The notes under the pieces are model-generated. The model saw only the letters and a program-made list of their open reading frames with translations, had not been told where the DNA came from and made no database searches. The position numbers and the translations under genes are program-made. Source: Candidatus Nitrosopumilus sp. (GTDB taxonomy: Archaea > Thermoproteota > Nitrososphaeria > Nitrososphaerales > Nitrosopumilaceae). Taken from it: a DNA stretch of 35,627 nt. The DNA lies in NCBI GenBank assembly GCA_003702525.1, contig REGJ01000010.1, forward strand, positions 1 to 35,627, in the 5' to 3' direction. Of this stretch, positions 7,910 to 16,242 are shown piece by piece (positions within the stretch are counted from its first letter, which is position 1; every line of letters begins with the position of its first letter).

Positions 7910-9016
7910 ATGGAAGAACATTCTCAAGACGATATAATTTCTTTAGTAAATTCCATATTCGATGTAAGTGATTTTATAAAAACAGAATTTTCAATGGAAT
8001 TCCAAATTGAGGATATTGAGTTCAAATCAAAATTCGAGCAATTAGCAAGAAAGTTAGAAGGTATGAGTTTTGCATGTAGATTAGAACAAAAAGATGGAGG
8101 GAAATTTGTTATTATTCAAAAATTTGCAATAAAAAAACAAAGAAGATGGATGAAAACAGCATGGACTCCCAGGGCTTTGTTTGCAATTGTGATTGCATTT
8201 GTTATGATTGACGGATACTATAGGACATCAGGAACTAATTCGATTGTGGAAATTGGAGAACCTCTTGAGATGGCAGCAGTTTACACATTATCCTTACTAG
8301 GAATTTTAGGAATTCATGAGTTAGGACATATTATTGCAGCAAAAGCCCACAGACTAAAAACCACATGGCCATACTTTATTCCAGGTTTACCAGTAATAGG
8401 AATTCCAACATTTGGGGCATTTATTCAATCAAGAGGGTTAACCATCAATAGAGAAATTTTGTTTGATGTTGCAATAGCAGGACCAATAGCAGGATTAGTA
8501 ATTGCAGTAATTGTTTCAATTTATGGAGCATATACAGCACCAATTTTAGAACCTGAAATTGCTGCAGGGTTATTTGAAGAATCAAGATTGATGGAATGGG
8601 AACAAGGAGAGCCATTGTTAATGACTGCAAGTCTTGCAATGTTTGGAAAGGGAGGACCAGGACATGAAGTAATCATGACTCCAATAATGTTTGCTGCATG
8701 GATTGGATTCCTGATTACGTTTTTGAATTTACTTCCTGCATGGCAATTAGATGGAGGTCATATGGCCAGAACTCTATTAGGTCCAAAGTTACACAGATAT
8801 GCAACTTTTGGCAGTATGGCAATACTAGTTTTGTTGAATTATTGGTTAATGGCAATTTTGATTCTAATAATGAGTTCAAGAAATCCTAGTGCAATGCCAT
8901 TAGACGATATTTCACCACTTTCAAGAAATAGAAAATTAGCATACATTGGAATTATAGGATTGGCAATTCTATGTGCACCGTTACCGTCAGATTTCTTACC
9001 TAATTTCCTACCTTAG
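7910..9016 (+). CDS. Site-2 protease (M50) family membrane metalloprotease
   Basis: 368 residues. A soluble N-terminal domain (1-80) with alpha/beta-like sequence precedes six or so membrane helices. The zinc-binding HELGH is at 136-140 in a membrane segment, and the third ligand region NLLPAWQLDGGH at 273-284 matches the family N-x2-P...DG motif. S2P proteases cut membrane proteins within the bilayer, often to release regulators. The soluble N-terminal domain and the FGAFIQSRG loop resemble the plant EGY/archaeal subgroup. ATG 7910 follows an AT-rich TATA-like element by about 25 bases. The 3' end overlaps the convergent LarA-like gene by nine bases. The substrate is unknown. Confidence 0.88.
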   Translation: MEEHSQDDIISLVNSIFDVSDFIKTEFSMEFQIEDIEFKSKFEQLARKLEGMSFACRLEQKDGGKFVIIQKFAIKKQRRWMKTAWTPRALFAIVIAFVMIDGYYRTSGTNSIVEIGEPLEMAAVYTLSLLGILGIHELGHIIAAKAHRLKTTWPYFIPGLPVIGIPTFGAFIQSRGLTINREILFDVAIAGPIAGLVIAVIVSIYGAYTAPILEPEIAAGLFEESRLMEWEQGEPLLMTASLAMFGKGGPGHEVIMTPIMFAAWIGFLITFLNLLPAWQLDGGHMARTLLGPKLHRYATFGSMAILVLLNYWLMAILILIMSSRNPSAMPLDDISPLSRNRKLAYIGIIGLAILCAPLPSDFLPNFLP

Positions 9017-10090
9017 TAAGAGTCTAGCACCATCTGCAACTACAGCAACTTTCTGTCTTGGACCTTGTGTTTTCAAGATGTAATCCATAGAATGTTTTAT
9101 TCCAGGTAGAGAAATCATATTCAATTTCTTTGCATAAAATTCAGGTAAAATTGAAACAAGACCAATTTGGAAATTCTTTTGCACTTCTGAGAGGAATAAG
9201 AGATCTTCCATACCACTAATGTATTTGGTTGGATTTCGTAATTGTTCCAAAGTCAATCTATTTTCAATATACTGTTGAATTGCATCAGAACCCAAACCAC
9301 TTTTGCATTCAGCAACTAAAATTGCAAGTCCATCTTTTTTGATAGCATTTGAACAATTCCATAAAGATGAGAAAGACTTTCCAAGGTTGTCATTACTAGC
9401 ATCTTTACCAGTACTAACTATCATTGTTTTATGTTGACCCACATCTTTGATGGAGTTTGATTCTAGAATTTTTGTATTAGACATAGTTTCTGAAGGGTGT
9501 CCAATTGAAAAATCAACAATACCTTGAGAATTTGCAACAATTTCAATTCCTTGAATTTCAAAATTATCAGAAAATTTCTTTGCTTCTTGAAGACTTTCAG
9601 GGTATTGTCCAGGAACAGGAAGATTTCCTTGTCTTTTGGCATATGCTGAAAGCATAGATTCTAAACCGAATTTTTTGATAAGACGTGTTGAAATTGTTTC
9701 ATAACCAAAAAGACCATCAAACTCCATTTCACTTAGAAATACTAGATTTGAGTTGGGATTTTCAAAATTATCAAATTCATTAATTGAGCTTCCCTCTGGG
9801 AGTCCGGCTTTAACTTGATTTAGTATTTTTTTATCAGTAAGGATTTTTGGGAAAGGTTGTGATTTTTGCTCACATAATGTAAACATAGATGAGATTATTT
9901 TTTGAATAGATTTTGAGTTGTGTAAAACCACAAATTCCATAGGTTTGGACAAATCTATGGTGCTCAGTTTTTCATTGATCGCTGAATCATCTAAAACCTT
10001 ACCATCAGAATCAATTTTTTGCTCTAAATTCTCGGCTCTAATGTCCAAAACAACATCTGTAATACCATAATTTAACCAAATTTCAGGCAT
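9008..10090 (-). CDS. LarA-like (DUF2088) protein lacking the nickel-pincer ligands
   Basis: 360 residues. By eye it follows the lactate racemase LarA fold: start LNYGITDVVLDIRAENL (LarA: beta strand and helix), SEMEFDGLFGYE in place of the central LarA motif, DGLAILVAECKSGLG (LarA: GGTIIMVAG...), and the terminal KVAVVADGARLLLR (LarA: KVTVIPDGLGVIVK). Residues equivalent to LarA His174 and Lys184, which hold the nickel-pincer cofactor, appear to be replaced by Leu in this alignment. It may therefore be a LarA relative with another activity. It is divergent from pyrE and convergent with the S2P gene. The family assignment is from memory of LarA and needs a profile search. Confidence 0.55.
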   Translation of the reverse strand: MPEIWLNYGITDVVLDIRAENLEQKIDSDGKVLDDSAINEKLSTIDLSKPMEFVVLHNSKSIQKIISSMFTLCEQKSQPFPKILTDKKILNQVKAGLPEGSSINEFDNFENPNSNLVFLSEMEFDGLFGYETISTRLIKKFGLESMLSAYAKRQGNLPVPGQYPESLQEAKKFSDNFEIQGIEIVANSQGIVDFSIGHPSETMSNTKILESNSIKDVGQHKTMIVSTGKDASNDNLGKSFSSLWNCSNAIKKDGLAILVAECKSGLGSDAIQQYIENRLTLEQLRNPTKYISGMEDLLFLSEVQKNFQIGLVSILPEFYAKKLNMISLPGIKHSMDYILKTQGPRQKVAVVADGARLLLR

Positions 10091-10140
10091 AATTCATTCA
10101 TAATACAAACCAAAATAAATCCAGTGTAGTTAATTTTGGT

Positions 10141-10746
10141 ATGGAATTTGTAAAAGAGTTTGCAACCTTTTTGCATCAAAAAGGCATCATAAAATTTGGG
10201 GATTTTACACTAGCCAGTGGAAAAAAGAGTTCATACTATGTAGATCTAAGACTAGTCCCAAGTTATCCTCAAGAATTTAGGAAAATGGTCAAATATCTAG
10301 AAAATGAGATTGCACAAAATATTGGATTAGACAAGTTTGATTCAATAGTTTCAGTACCCACAGGAGGTCTAGTTATTGCATCAGCATTAGCAATTGAAAC
10401 AGTAAAACCACTAATCTATGTAAGAAGTAAACCAAAAGATTATGGAACTTCAAAATCAGTGGAAGGTAAAATTTATGATGGAATGCATGTAGTTATGATT
10501 GATGACGTTGCAACAACTGGAGGTTCTGTTGTTAATGCAATTAAATCACTAAAGGAAGTCAACATTTCAGTAAAAGACGCATATGTGATTGTAAATAGAA
10601 TGGAGGGAGCAGATGAGGCATTGGAAGAACTAGGTGTTAAAATGCATTCAATTCTAAATATTTTGCAAATTACTGAAGCATTACATGAACAAAATCTAGT
10701 AGATGATGAGATTTTAGAAAAAGTGAAAAATCAAATTGGTAAATGA
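10141..10746 (+). CDS. pyrE: Orotate phosphoribosyltransferase
   Basis: 201 residues. Converts orotate and PRPP to orotidine 5'-phosphate in UMP synthesis. Evidence: FTLASGKKSSYYVDLR (residues 22-37), VSVPTGGLVIASALA at 70-84, the flexible-loop lysines in RSKPKDYG, and the PRPP-binding VVMIDDVATTGGSVV at 117-131. Length is typical for archaeal PyrE. Start ATG 10141 lies about 25 bases after an AAAATAAAT element. The following tRNA gene is on the opposite strand, about 110 bases downstream. Confidence 0.95.
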   Translation: MEFVKEFATFLHQKGIIKFGDFTLASGKKSSYYVDLRLVPSYPQEFRKMVKYLENEIAQNIGLDKFDSIVSVPTGGLVIASALAIETVKPLIYVRSKPKDYGTSKSVEGKIYDGMHVVMIDDVATTGGSVVNAIKSLKEVNISVKDAYVIVNRMEGADEALEELGVKMHSILNILQITEALHEQNLVDDEILEKVKNQIGK

Positions 10747-10856
10747 GTTTGGCAGCTCAGACAAATGCCTTCCAATCATCATTCAGATATAACTCTGATT
10801 CTTCATTGCAGCCAGTAAAATTTGATTTTGCTTATTTTAAAACTAATTGAAAATAA

Positions 10857-10930
10857 TGGGCCCAAAGGGCTTCGATCCCTTGGCTCACCGGTTATGAGCC
10901 GGTTACTCTACCAAGCTGAGTTATGGGCCC
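10857..10930 (-). tRNA. tRNA-Met (CAT anticodon), elongator or Ile2 type
   Basis: 74-nt cloverleaf on the minus strand: acceptor GGGCCCA pairs with TGGGCCC, discriminator A at 10857, anticodon stem ACCGG/CCGGT around loop CTCATAA (anticodon CAT). Not an initiator: it has G1-C72 and lacks the GGG/CCC anticodon stem. It may read AUG or, if C34 is agmatidinylated, AUA. No CCA is encoded. The T-loop is ATCGAAG, with A54 where T54 is usual. Confidence 0.93.
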
Positions 10931-10971
10931 TAAGCAGATGAATTTTTTCTTAGGTATAAAATGTTATGAGA

Positions 10972-11604
10972 TTAACAGTATTCTTCAAAACAACTGTCCA
11001 ATAACAAATTTTGTGCAGAGATAGATTTTTCTGCAATCTCAATTAATTTGTCATAATCAGTTGAGGATTTTTCAAGAATATTTCTCCATGATGCTGCATG
11101 TCTAATGTCAGCTTCTGTATGTAGTTTGAAGTATTCTGTAGCTTCATCACTAGTCATACCATAGAATTCTGCTAAACCATCAAGTTTTGTTTGACTTATT
11201 TTTGGAATTTCTTTTTCAAATGCATACATTGCACATGCACCACCTTCAAAAGTATCCATTAATTCATTCAAATCAGATACTGCTTGTTTTGTTTTTGGTA
11301 AACCTGAATAAGACAATAGTTCTTCTTCAGAAATTCCAAGTTCGCCTGCAAAAGCAATCCATGGTTTTATATGATCAGATTCTTCTTGTTGATTTTCAAC
11401 TAATTCTTTTACAACTGACTCTGGGGCTTGTTGAATAATGGGAGCCATGAAAGATGGAACCTCTTTTACTAATTGGAAATATTCTTTTGAATATCCAGCT
11501 AGAGATTCTTTTGTTAATTTTCCATCAGACCATGCTTGGTAAAATGGATGTTTTAGTAAACTTCTTTCTTCAATCATTTCATCAATTTTTTTAGTTATGT
11601 TCAT
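10972..11604 (-). CDS. CADD-like heme-oxygenase-fold dimetal oxidase (possible pABA synthase)
   Basis: 210 residues from ATG 11604 (MNITKK); a longer frame upstream has no support. The helical TenA/PqqC/CADD fold is recognised by HIKPW, YAFEKEIPKISQTK and HTEADIRHAASW. Aligned from memory with Chlamydia CADD, the metal ligands are kept: H78, E130, H162, D166, H169 (CADD H88, E142, H174, D178, H181), with a Glu near 70-74 for CADD E81. Y22 (HPFYQAW) matches the self-sacrificed Tyr27 and K140 matches Lys152; CADD Tyr141 is Phe129 here. In Chlamydia and Nitrosomonas such proteins make p-aminobenzoate from their own tyrosine. pABA synthesis here is inference; a TenA-like or other oxygenase function is the alternative. 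It is a single gene between two tRNA genes. Confidence 0.72.
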   Translation of the reverse strand: MNITKKIDEMIEERSLLKHPFYQAWSDGKLTKESLAGYSKEYFQLVKEVPSFMAPIIQQAPESVVKELVENQQEESDHIKPWIAFAGELGISEEELLSYSGLPKTKQAVSDLNELMDTFEGGACAMYAFEKEIPKISQTKLDGLAEFYGMTSDEATEYFKLHTEADIRHAASWRNILEKSSTDYDKLIEIAEKSISAQNLLLDSCFEEYC

Positions 11605-11684
11605 GATTTGACTCCAAATCTGCCAATAAAAAAATCTTTGTGGTTTACAAAAGATTTTATGGTCAAAATACAGAATTTTCTTGG

Positions 11685-11775
11685 GTTCCAGTGGTGTAGA
11701 CCGGTCAAGCATACTGCCCTTTCAAGGCAGTGATCCCGGGTTCAAAATCAAACGATGAAAATCCCGGCTGGAGCA
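11685..11775 (+). tRNA. tRNA-Glu (TTC anticodon) with intron in the T-loop
   Basis: Acceptor GTTCCAG (11685-11691) pairs with CTGGAGC (11768-11774, one T-G), discriminator A 11775, and CCA follows at 11776-11778. Anticodon stem CTGCC/GGCAG around CTTTCAA gives anticodon TTC. The T-stem CCGGG/CCCGG is intact but its loop is 22 nt instead of 7; removal of 15 nt restores TTCAAAT and a 76-nt mature tRNA. Confidence 0.92.
11747..11761 (+). other. 15-nt tRNA intron at T-loop position 59/60
   Basis: The precursor can fold into a strict bulge-helix-bulge: T-stem outer helix, 4-bp central helix TTCA (11741-11744) with TGAA (11756-11759), 3-nt bulges AAA (11745-11747) and AAT (11760-11762), and inner pairs TC/GA with loop AAAC. 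Cutting after the second bulge base on each side removes 11747-11761 and leaves TTCAAAT. Such non-canonical introns are cut by the archaeal splicing endonuclease. Confidence 0.8.
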
Positions 11776-11824
11776 CCAAGATTTAATTAACAATGGGGAA
11801 AATTTTTTCAATAGAGGCCCCATC

Positions 11825-12676
11825 TTGGACAGAAAAAATATCGAGATTAATCCTTTACTTGAGACATATGGAGAATATATCAAAAAAATTGATCAGGCTC
11901 TAGATAAAGAACTAGATCTGTATTCAGAATCAGAATTCATTGAACCTTTGAAATATTCTTTAGAAGGTGGAAAACGAATTAGACCTATTATCCTCACATT
12001 ATCAGCCGAAAGTATCGGAAAGGTTGATGAAAATACATTTGCAGCATCTTGCGCAGTTGAGTTTTTGCATATGGAATCTATAATTCATGATGACATTATT
12101 GACAATGAAACAATGAGAAGACAAAAGGATCCATTCCATATCAAATATGGATACAATACTAGTGTACTTACTGGAGATTTTGTTTTGGGATTGATTTTGG
12201 CCGTATGTTCCAGATTAGATAATCCCCGAATAACAAAAGATTTGGCAACTACTGCAATGCTAATGAGTGAAGGAGAAATGATTGAAAACAGATTAGAAAC
12301 AAGTGAAGATGTTACATTTGATGATTATCTCAAAGTTATTGAATACAAAACTGCAACTGCATTTGAAGTAGCAGCTAGAACAGGTGCAATTATTGCAAAC
12401 GGAACTGAAGAGCAAATTGAAGGGTTAACAGAGTATGGAAAAAATATTGGAATTGCTTATCAAATTAGAGATGATTTGTTAGATTGGAAAAATGAAGACA
12501 AGTTATTCAACATATTAATTAAAAAGAGTTCAGACCCAAGAGATGTCTTTAACAAAATGGAAGAGTTGCTAAAAGAATATTCTGAAAAAGCAAGAATAAG
12601 TTTAAGAAAAATTCCAGATAGTGATGCAAAAATAAATCTAGATAATTTAATTAAATTTACTTCGTTTAAGGCATAA
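11825..12676 (+). CDS. Polyprenyl (geranylgeranyl-type) diphosphate synthase
   Basis: 283 residues. Trans-prenyltransferase making isoprenoid chains, in archaea mostly geranylgeranyl diphosphate for ether lipids. Evidence: GGKRIRP at 48-54, first Asp-rich motif DDIID at 89-93, GDFVLG at 117-122 and second Asp-rich motif DDLLD at 216-220. The residues just upstream of the first motif (EFLHMESIIHDD) set chain length in the family but are not decisive here. The start is TTG 11825: GAGG lies about 8 bases upstream and no in-frame ATG fits before the conserved region. The protein is somewhat short after the second motif. Its last 11 bases overlap the convergent nuoN gene. Confidence 0.88.
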   Translation: MDRKNIEINPLLETYGEYIKKIDQALDKELDLYSESEFIEPLKYSLEGGKRIRPIILTLSAESIGKVDENTFAASCAVEFLHMESIIHDDIIDNETMRRQKDPFHIKYGYNTSVLTGDFVLGLILAVCSRLDNPRITKDLATTAMLMSEGEMIENRLETSEDVTFDDYLKVIEYKTATAFEVAARTGAIIANGTEEQIEGLTEYGKNIGIAYQIRDDLLDWKNEDKLFNILIKKSSDPRDVFNKMEELLKEYSEKARISLRKIPDSDAKINLDNLIKFTSFKA

Positions 12677-14150
12677 GTCCTAAACTAACTACTGGTGTTG
12701 CAAACTCTACGAATTTGAGTAGTGGTTCTGGATAGACACCAAATCCTACTAAGAAGATAATAGAGAATATCATTACGGCTACAATTGATTTTGGTTCTGA
12801 GACTCTCTTTTCGGTTTCTCCTTCAAAGTACATCTTTCTTGTAATCCAACCATAGTAAGCAAGAGATAATGCACTGTTAAGAACACCAGCAATTGCAAGC
12901 CATGGAGCCCACCATAATGCTGTGCTTGCATCTAATGCACTTCCAAACAACATCAATTTACTCCAAAATCCTGAAAGTGGAGGAACGCCTGCAAGTGCAA
13001 ATAATGAAATCACCATACCTAAAGCAGTGATAGGCATTCGTCTTCCAAGTCCTTTGAGTTTATCAATATGAGTTACAGCAAGAGTTGTTACAATTCCTGC
13101 AATTGCAATAAAGGCAGCACCTTTCATCACGGCATGGTTGAATATCTGATACAATGAACCTTGTAAACCAAGAGAGCTGTATGGAGCAACTGCCAATCCG
13201 ATCAAAATGTATCCAGCATGTGCAATACTAGAATAAGCAAGCATTCTTGAGAGATTCTTTTGCATGATTGCAGCAACGTTACCAATTGTCATAGTCATCA
13301 CAGCAATAATTCCGAGTGCCAAAGTCCAATCAAGATTTAGAGCAACCATTCCAAGTACTATGATTCTGATAGCAGCAGCAAATCCCGCTTTTTTGGTTGC
13401 AGCTGCAAGAAGTGCAGTTACTGGAGATGGTGCACCTTCATAGGTATCTGGCAACCATTGATGGAAAGGAACAAGTCCCATCTTGAATCCAAATCCTGCA
13501 ATAAACATACCAACTGAGAGTAATGCTAATGGCAATAGAGATGGATCAAGTGTTGAATATCCTTCAATGACTTCTCCAATGTTTGTAGAACCAGTTAATC
13601 CATAAGATATTGCAATTCCGTAAACGATTATTGCAGAAGATAATGCACCAAATAGGAAGTACTTTAATGCTGCTTCATTTGATGCAGGATTCTTTTTCAT
13701 ATATCCAACCAAGATGTATGTTGGAATACTCATAAGCTCCCAAGCAACAAACAGCATTACCAAATCAGTTGAATATGCAACAAGAATCATACCAATTGTT
13801 GCAAGTAAGATTAGTGAATAGTAAACAGCAGGAGAATTATGTTTTCTCATATAGTTAAAGGAGCCAACTGTTGTGAACAAGGCAACAATTAACATTGCAA
13901 TTGCAAAGAATCCACCAAATGCATCATTTACAATTACATCATCAGAGAATAGAGCAGATGCAGCAACATTTTCGTTAATGAATTCATAGCCAACATATGC
14001 CATAGACACGATTAATGCTGCAAATGCAATTACAGCATAAAATGAGTTAGAGCCTTTTTCTTTTCTTGCAATACTGATTATTGGAAGAATAACTCCAACA
14101 GTTCCTAAAATTGCAATTAGTATTAATGGTGTGGAAGTAATTTCTAACAT
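12666..14150 (-). CDS. nuoN: Complex I subunit N (antiporter-like)
   Basis: 494 residues with about 14 membrane helices. Antiporter-like proton-pumping subunit of the membrane arm. Markers: VAWELMSIPTYILVGYM with the conserved Glu in a membrane helix, FHQWLPDTYEGAPSPV and TALLAAATKKAGFA with the conserved Lys, and LSRMLAYSSIAHAGYI. Last gene of the nuo operon, 12 bases after nuoL. It overlaps the 3' end of the convergent prenyl synthase gene by 11 bases. Confidence 0.96.
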   Translation of the reverse strand: MLEITSTPLILIAILGTVGVILPIISIARKEKGSNSFYAVIAFAALIVSMAYVGYEFINENVAASALFSDDVIVNDAFGGFFAIAMLIVALFTTVGSFNYMRKHNSPAVYYSLILLATIGMILVAYSTDLVMLFVAWELMSIPTYILVGYMKKNPASNEAALKYFLFGALSSAIIVYGIAISYGLTGSTNIGEVIEGYSTLDPSLLPLALLSVGMFIAGFGFKMGLVPFHQWLPDTYEGAPSPVTALLAAATKKAGFAAAIRIIVLGMVALNLDWTLALGIIAVMTMTIGNVAAIMQKNLSRMLAYSSIAHAGYILIGLAVAPYSSLGLQGSLYQIFNHAVMKGAAFIAIAGIVTTLAVTHIDKLKGLGRRMPITALGMVISLFALAGVPPLSGFWSKLMLFGSALDASTALWWAPWLAIAGVLNSALSLAYYGWITRKMYFEGETEKRVSEPKSIVAVMIFSIIFLVGFGVYPEPLLKFVEFATPVVSLGLMP

Positions 14151-14162
14151 TTCATATCTCTC

Positions 14163-16241
14163 CTACATCAACAATATCAGAACTACGAATAGTAATCCTG
14201 CTCCAAATACGAATAGATATGATTGGGAAACACCAGTTTGAGTTCCTTGCACAACTTTTGCTCCCCAGGCAGTTGCTTTCTGGAATCCATCATTCATACC
14301 GTAATCGATAGCTGTCTTTTCAAAGTATCTGAATATTCCTCTTGCTAACCATAATGGGGCTACTACAAAGCACCAATACACTATTGCATTGAGATACCAT
14401 CTGCTTAAGATGACTTTGTGAATTGCGTAAAAGAAAATATTTGAATTTACAAATTTGACAGGATCAACCCATCTACCAATATAGAATATGTAACCTAATC
14501 CAATTCCTATTGCAAATGCAACAAGTGAGGCACCAAGTGCAACGGGATTAATGCCTTTCAAGAATTCTGGCAATATTGAGGATTCAGCTTTTGCATATTC
14601 ACTGTGAATTCCAAATGAATCTTCAAGATATACCTCAAACATATGATGTAATCCATGTTCGGTAGATAATCCGATTAATCCAATTCCAATTGTTAGAACT
14701 GCAAGAATTCCATATGGAGCCCACATTGATAATGATGCTTCATGAATGTGATGTCCTTCCTCTTCCATCTTTTGGATGTGCTTACTCTTCTCGCCAAAGA
14801 ATACCATACCAATCATTCTTGTAGTATAGAATGCTGTAATTATTGCAGTCAATACTGCGATTGCAAATAGCGGTAATGCCCATTCGTTTCCAGAGGTATA
14901 AACTGATGCAAAGATTGCATCCTTACTCCAGAAACCTGTTGTGATAAATGGTGCACCCATTAAACCAAGACCGGCAGCCCACATGAAAGCATATGTCTTT
15001 TTCATGTGTTTTCGCAAACCACCCATATCAGTCATGAAACGAGAACCAACTATGTGCAGCAAAGAACCTGCTGCCATGAATAATGATGCTTTGAACATTG
15101 CGTGAGAAATTAAGTGGAAGAATCCTGCAGTGTAACCATCTACATATTGATGAGAAAGTCCTGCAACACCTAATGCCATCATCATGTAACCAATTTGTGA
15201 ACCAGTAGAATATGCGAGAACTTTCTTGATTTCTGGATTAACCATACCTTGTGTTGCAAGTAATAATGCAGTTATTGCACCAACCCATGCAACAATCTCA
15301 AAGAATTGGTCTGCCATAATTCCTGCAGCGCCTAGTGCAAATACAATTGGTCCAATTCTGGCAACTAAGAATACACCAGCTTTAACCATTGTTGCTGCGT
15401 GAATCAATGCTGAAACTGCAGTTGGGCCAGTCATTGCTTCTAAGAGCCATTCGTTTAATGGGAATTGTGCAGATTTACCTACTGCACCACCAAATAACAA
15501 CACAAATGCAGGAACTAAGAGACCTTGAGCATTCATAGCAATAGCCCATTCATGATCTCCCATCAGTTCCTTGAAACCAAATGTTCCAGCAAACAAGAAT
15601 ATCAAAAGCATACCAGCAATCATCATCACATCACCAACTTTGGTCATGATGAATGCCTTCATACCAGCGTGTGTTGGGGCATAGTAATCTAACAAACCAA
15701 GAACAGTACGTCCTTCTTGTCCAACATGATCTTTCTTTTTATCACGATACCAAAAGCTGATCAATGCATAAGATGCAAGACCTACACCTTCCCAACCAAA
15801 GAATACTTGAAGTAAGTTATCAGATAGAACAATAATTTGCATTGAACCAATAAAGAACATCATCCAGAACCAGAATCTTGTGATATCTTTATCGCCTTTC
15901 ATGTAACCTGTACTGTAAATCATAATGAGGAATGAAATCCAAGCAACAACATTTGCCATAATCACTGAAAGTGGATCAGCTAATACACCACCCTTCAAAC
16001 CAATTGCTTCAATCCACATAATTTGATGGTGAATTTCTGAAGCTTCAATTGCAAGGGGTAACAAAGATGCAGCTGATAGTGCACTCATTAATGCAAATCC
16101 AACTGCAACATAACCTGTTGCTCGTTTTGAGATCTTTCCAATACCCGGCATAATGAGTGCGGCAGCAAATGGTAGAATCCAAACTAGCCATGCTGCAGCA
16201 GAGGTTGCTTCAAATGGTAAACCAATAGATTCAGTTGCCAT
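14163..16241 (-). CDS. nuoL: Complex I subunit L (antiporter-like)
   Basis: 692 residues, the largest antiporter-like subunit, at the far end of the membrane arm. Markers: FFGWEGVGLASYALISFWY, LNEWLLEAMTGPTAVSALIH, the Lys-containing ATMVKAGVFLVAR, and KVLAYSTGSQIGYMM. The extra C-terminal helices needed for the long lateral helix are present: about 190 residues beyond the core. It begins one base after the nuoM stop and is followed by nuoN. Length is slightly above that of bacterial NuoL (about 610), with the excess mostly in the C-terminal part. Confidence 0.96.
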   Translation of the reverse strand: MATESIGLPFEATSAAAWLVWILPFAAALIMPGIGKISKRATGYVAVGFALMSALSAASLLPLAIEASEIHHQIMWIEAIGLKGGVLADPLSVIMANVVAWISFLIMIYSTGYMKGDKDITRFWFWMMFFIGSMQIIVLSDNLLQVFFGWEGVGLASYALISFWYRDKKKDHVGQEGRTVLGLLDYYAPTHAGMKAFIMTKVGDVMMIAGMLLIFLFAGTFGFKELMGDHEWAIAMNAQGLLVPAFVLLFGGAVGKSAQFPLNEWLLEAMTGPTAVSALIHAATMVKAGVFLVARIGPIVFALGAAGIMADQFFEIVAWVGAITALLLATQGMVNPEIKKVLAYSTGSQIGYMMMALGVAGLSHQYVDGYTAGFFHLISHAMFKASLFMAAGSLLHIVGSRFMTDMGGLRKHMKKTYAFMWAAGLGLMGAPFITTGFWSKDAIFASVYTSGNEWALPLFAIAVLTAIITAFYTTRMIGMVFFGEKSKHIQKMEEEGHHIHEASLSMWAPYGILAVLTIGIGLIGLSTEHGLHHMFEVYLEDSFGIHSEYAKAESSILPEFLKGINPVALGASLVAFAIGIGLGYIFYIGRWVDPVKFVNSNIFFYAIHKVILSRWYLNAIVYWCFVVAPLWLARGIFRYFEKTAIDYGMNDGFQKATAWGAKVVQGTQTGVSQSYLFVFGAGLLFVVLILLM

Positions 16242-16242
16242 A

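Noticed and set aside
10747-10856. Short protein-like stretch on the minus strand (GCNEESELYLNDDW)
   Set aside because: Only about 24 codons between stops, without a start; could be a gene remnant but cannot be supported.
10857-10930. Initiator tRNA-Met
   Set aside because: It has G1-C72 rather than A1-U72 and lacks three consecutive G-C pairs in the anticodon stem.
11605-11712. Longer N-terminus for the CADD-like protein (start near 11712)
   Set aside because: It would run over the tRNA-Glu gene on the other strand, and the family alignment starts at ATG 11604.
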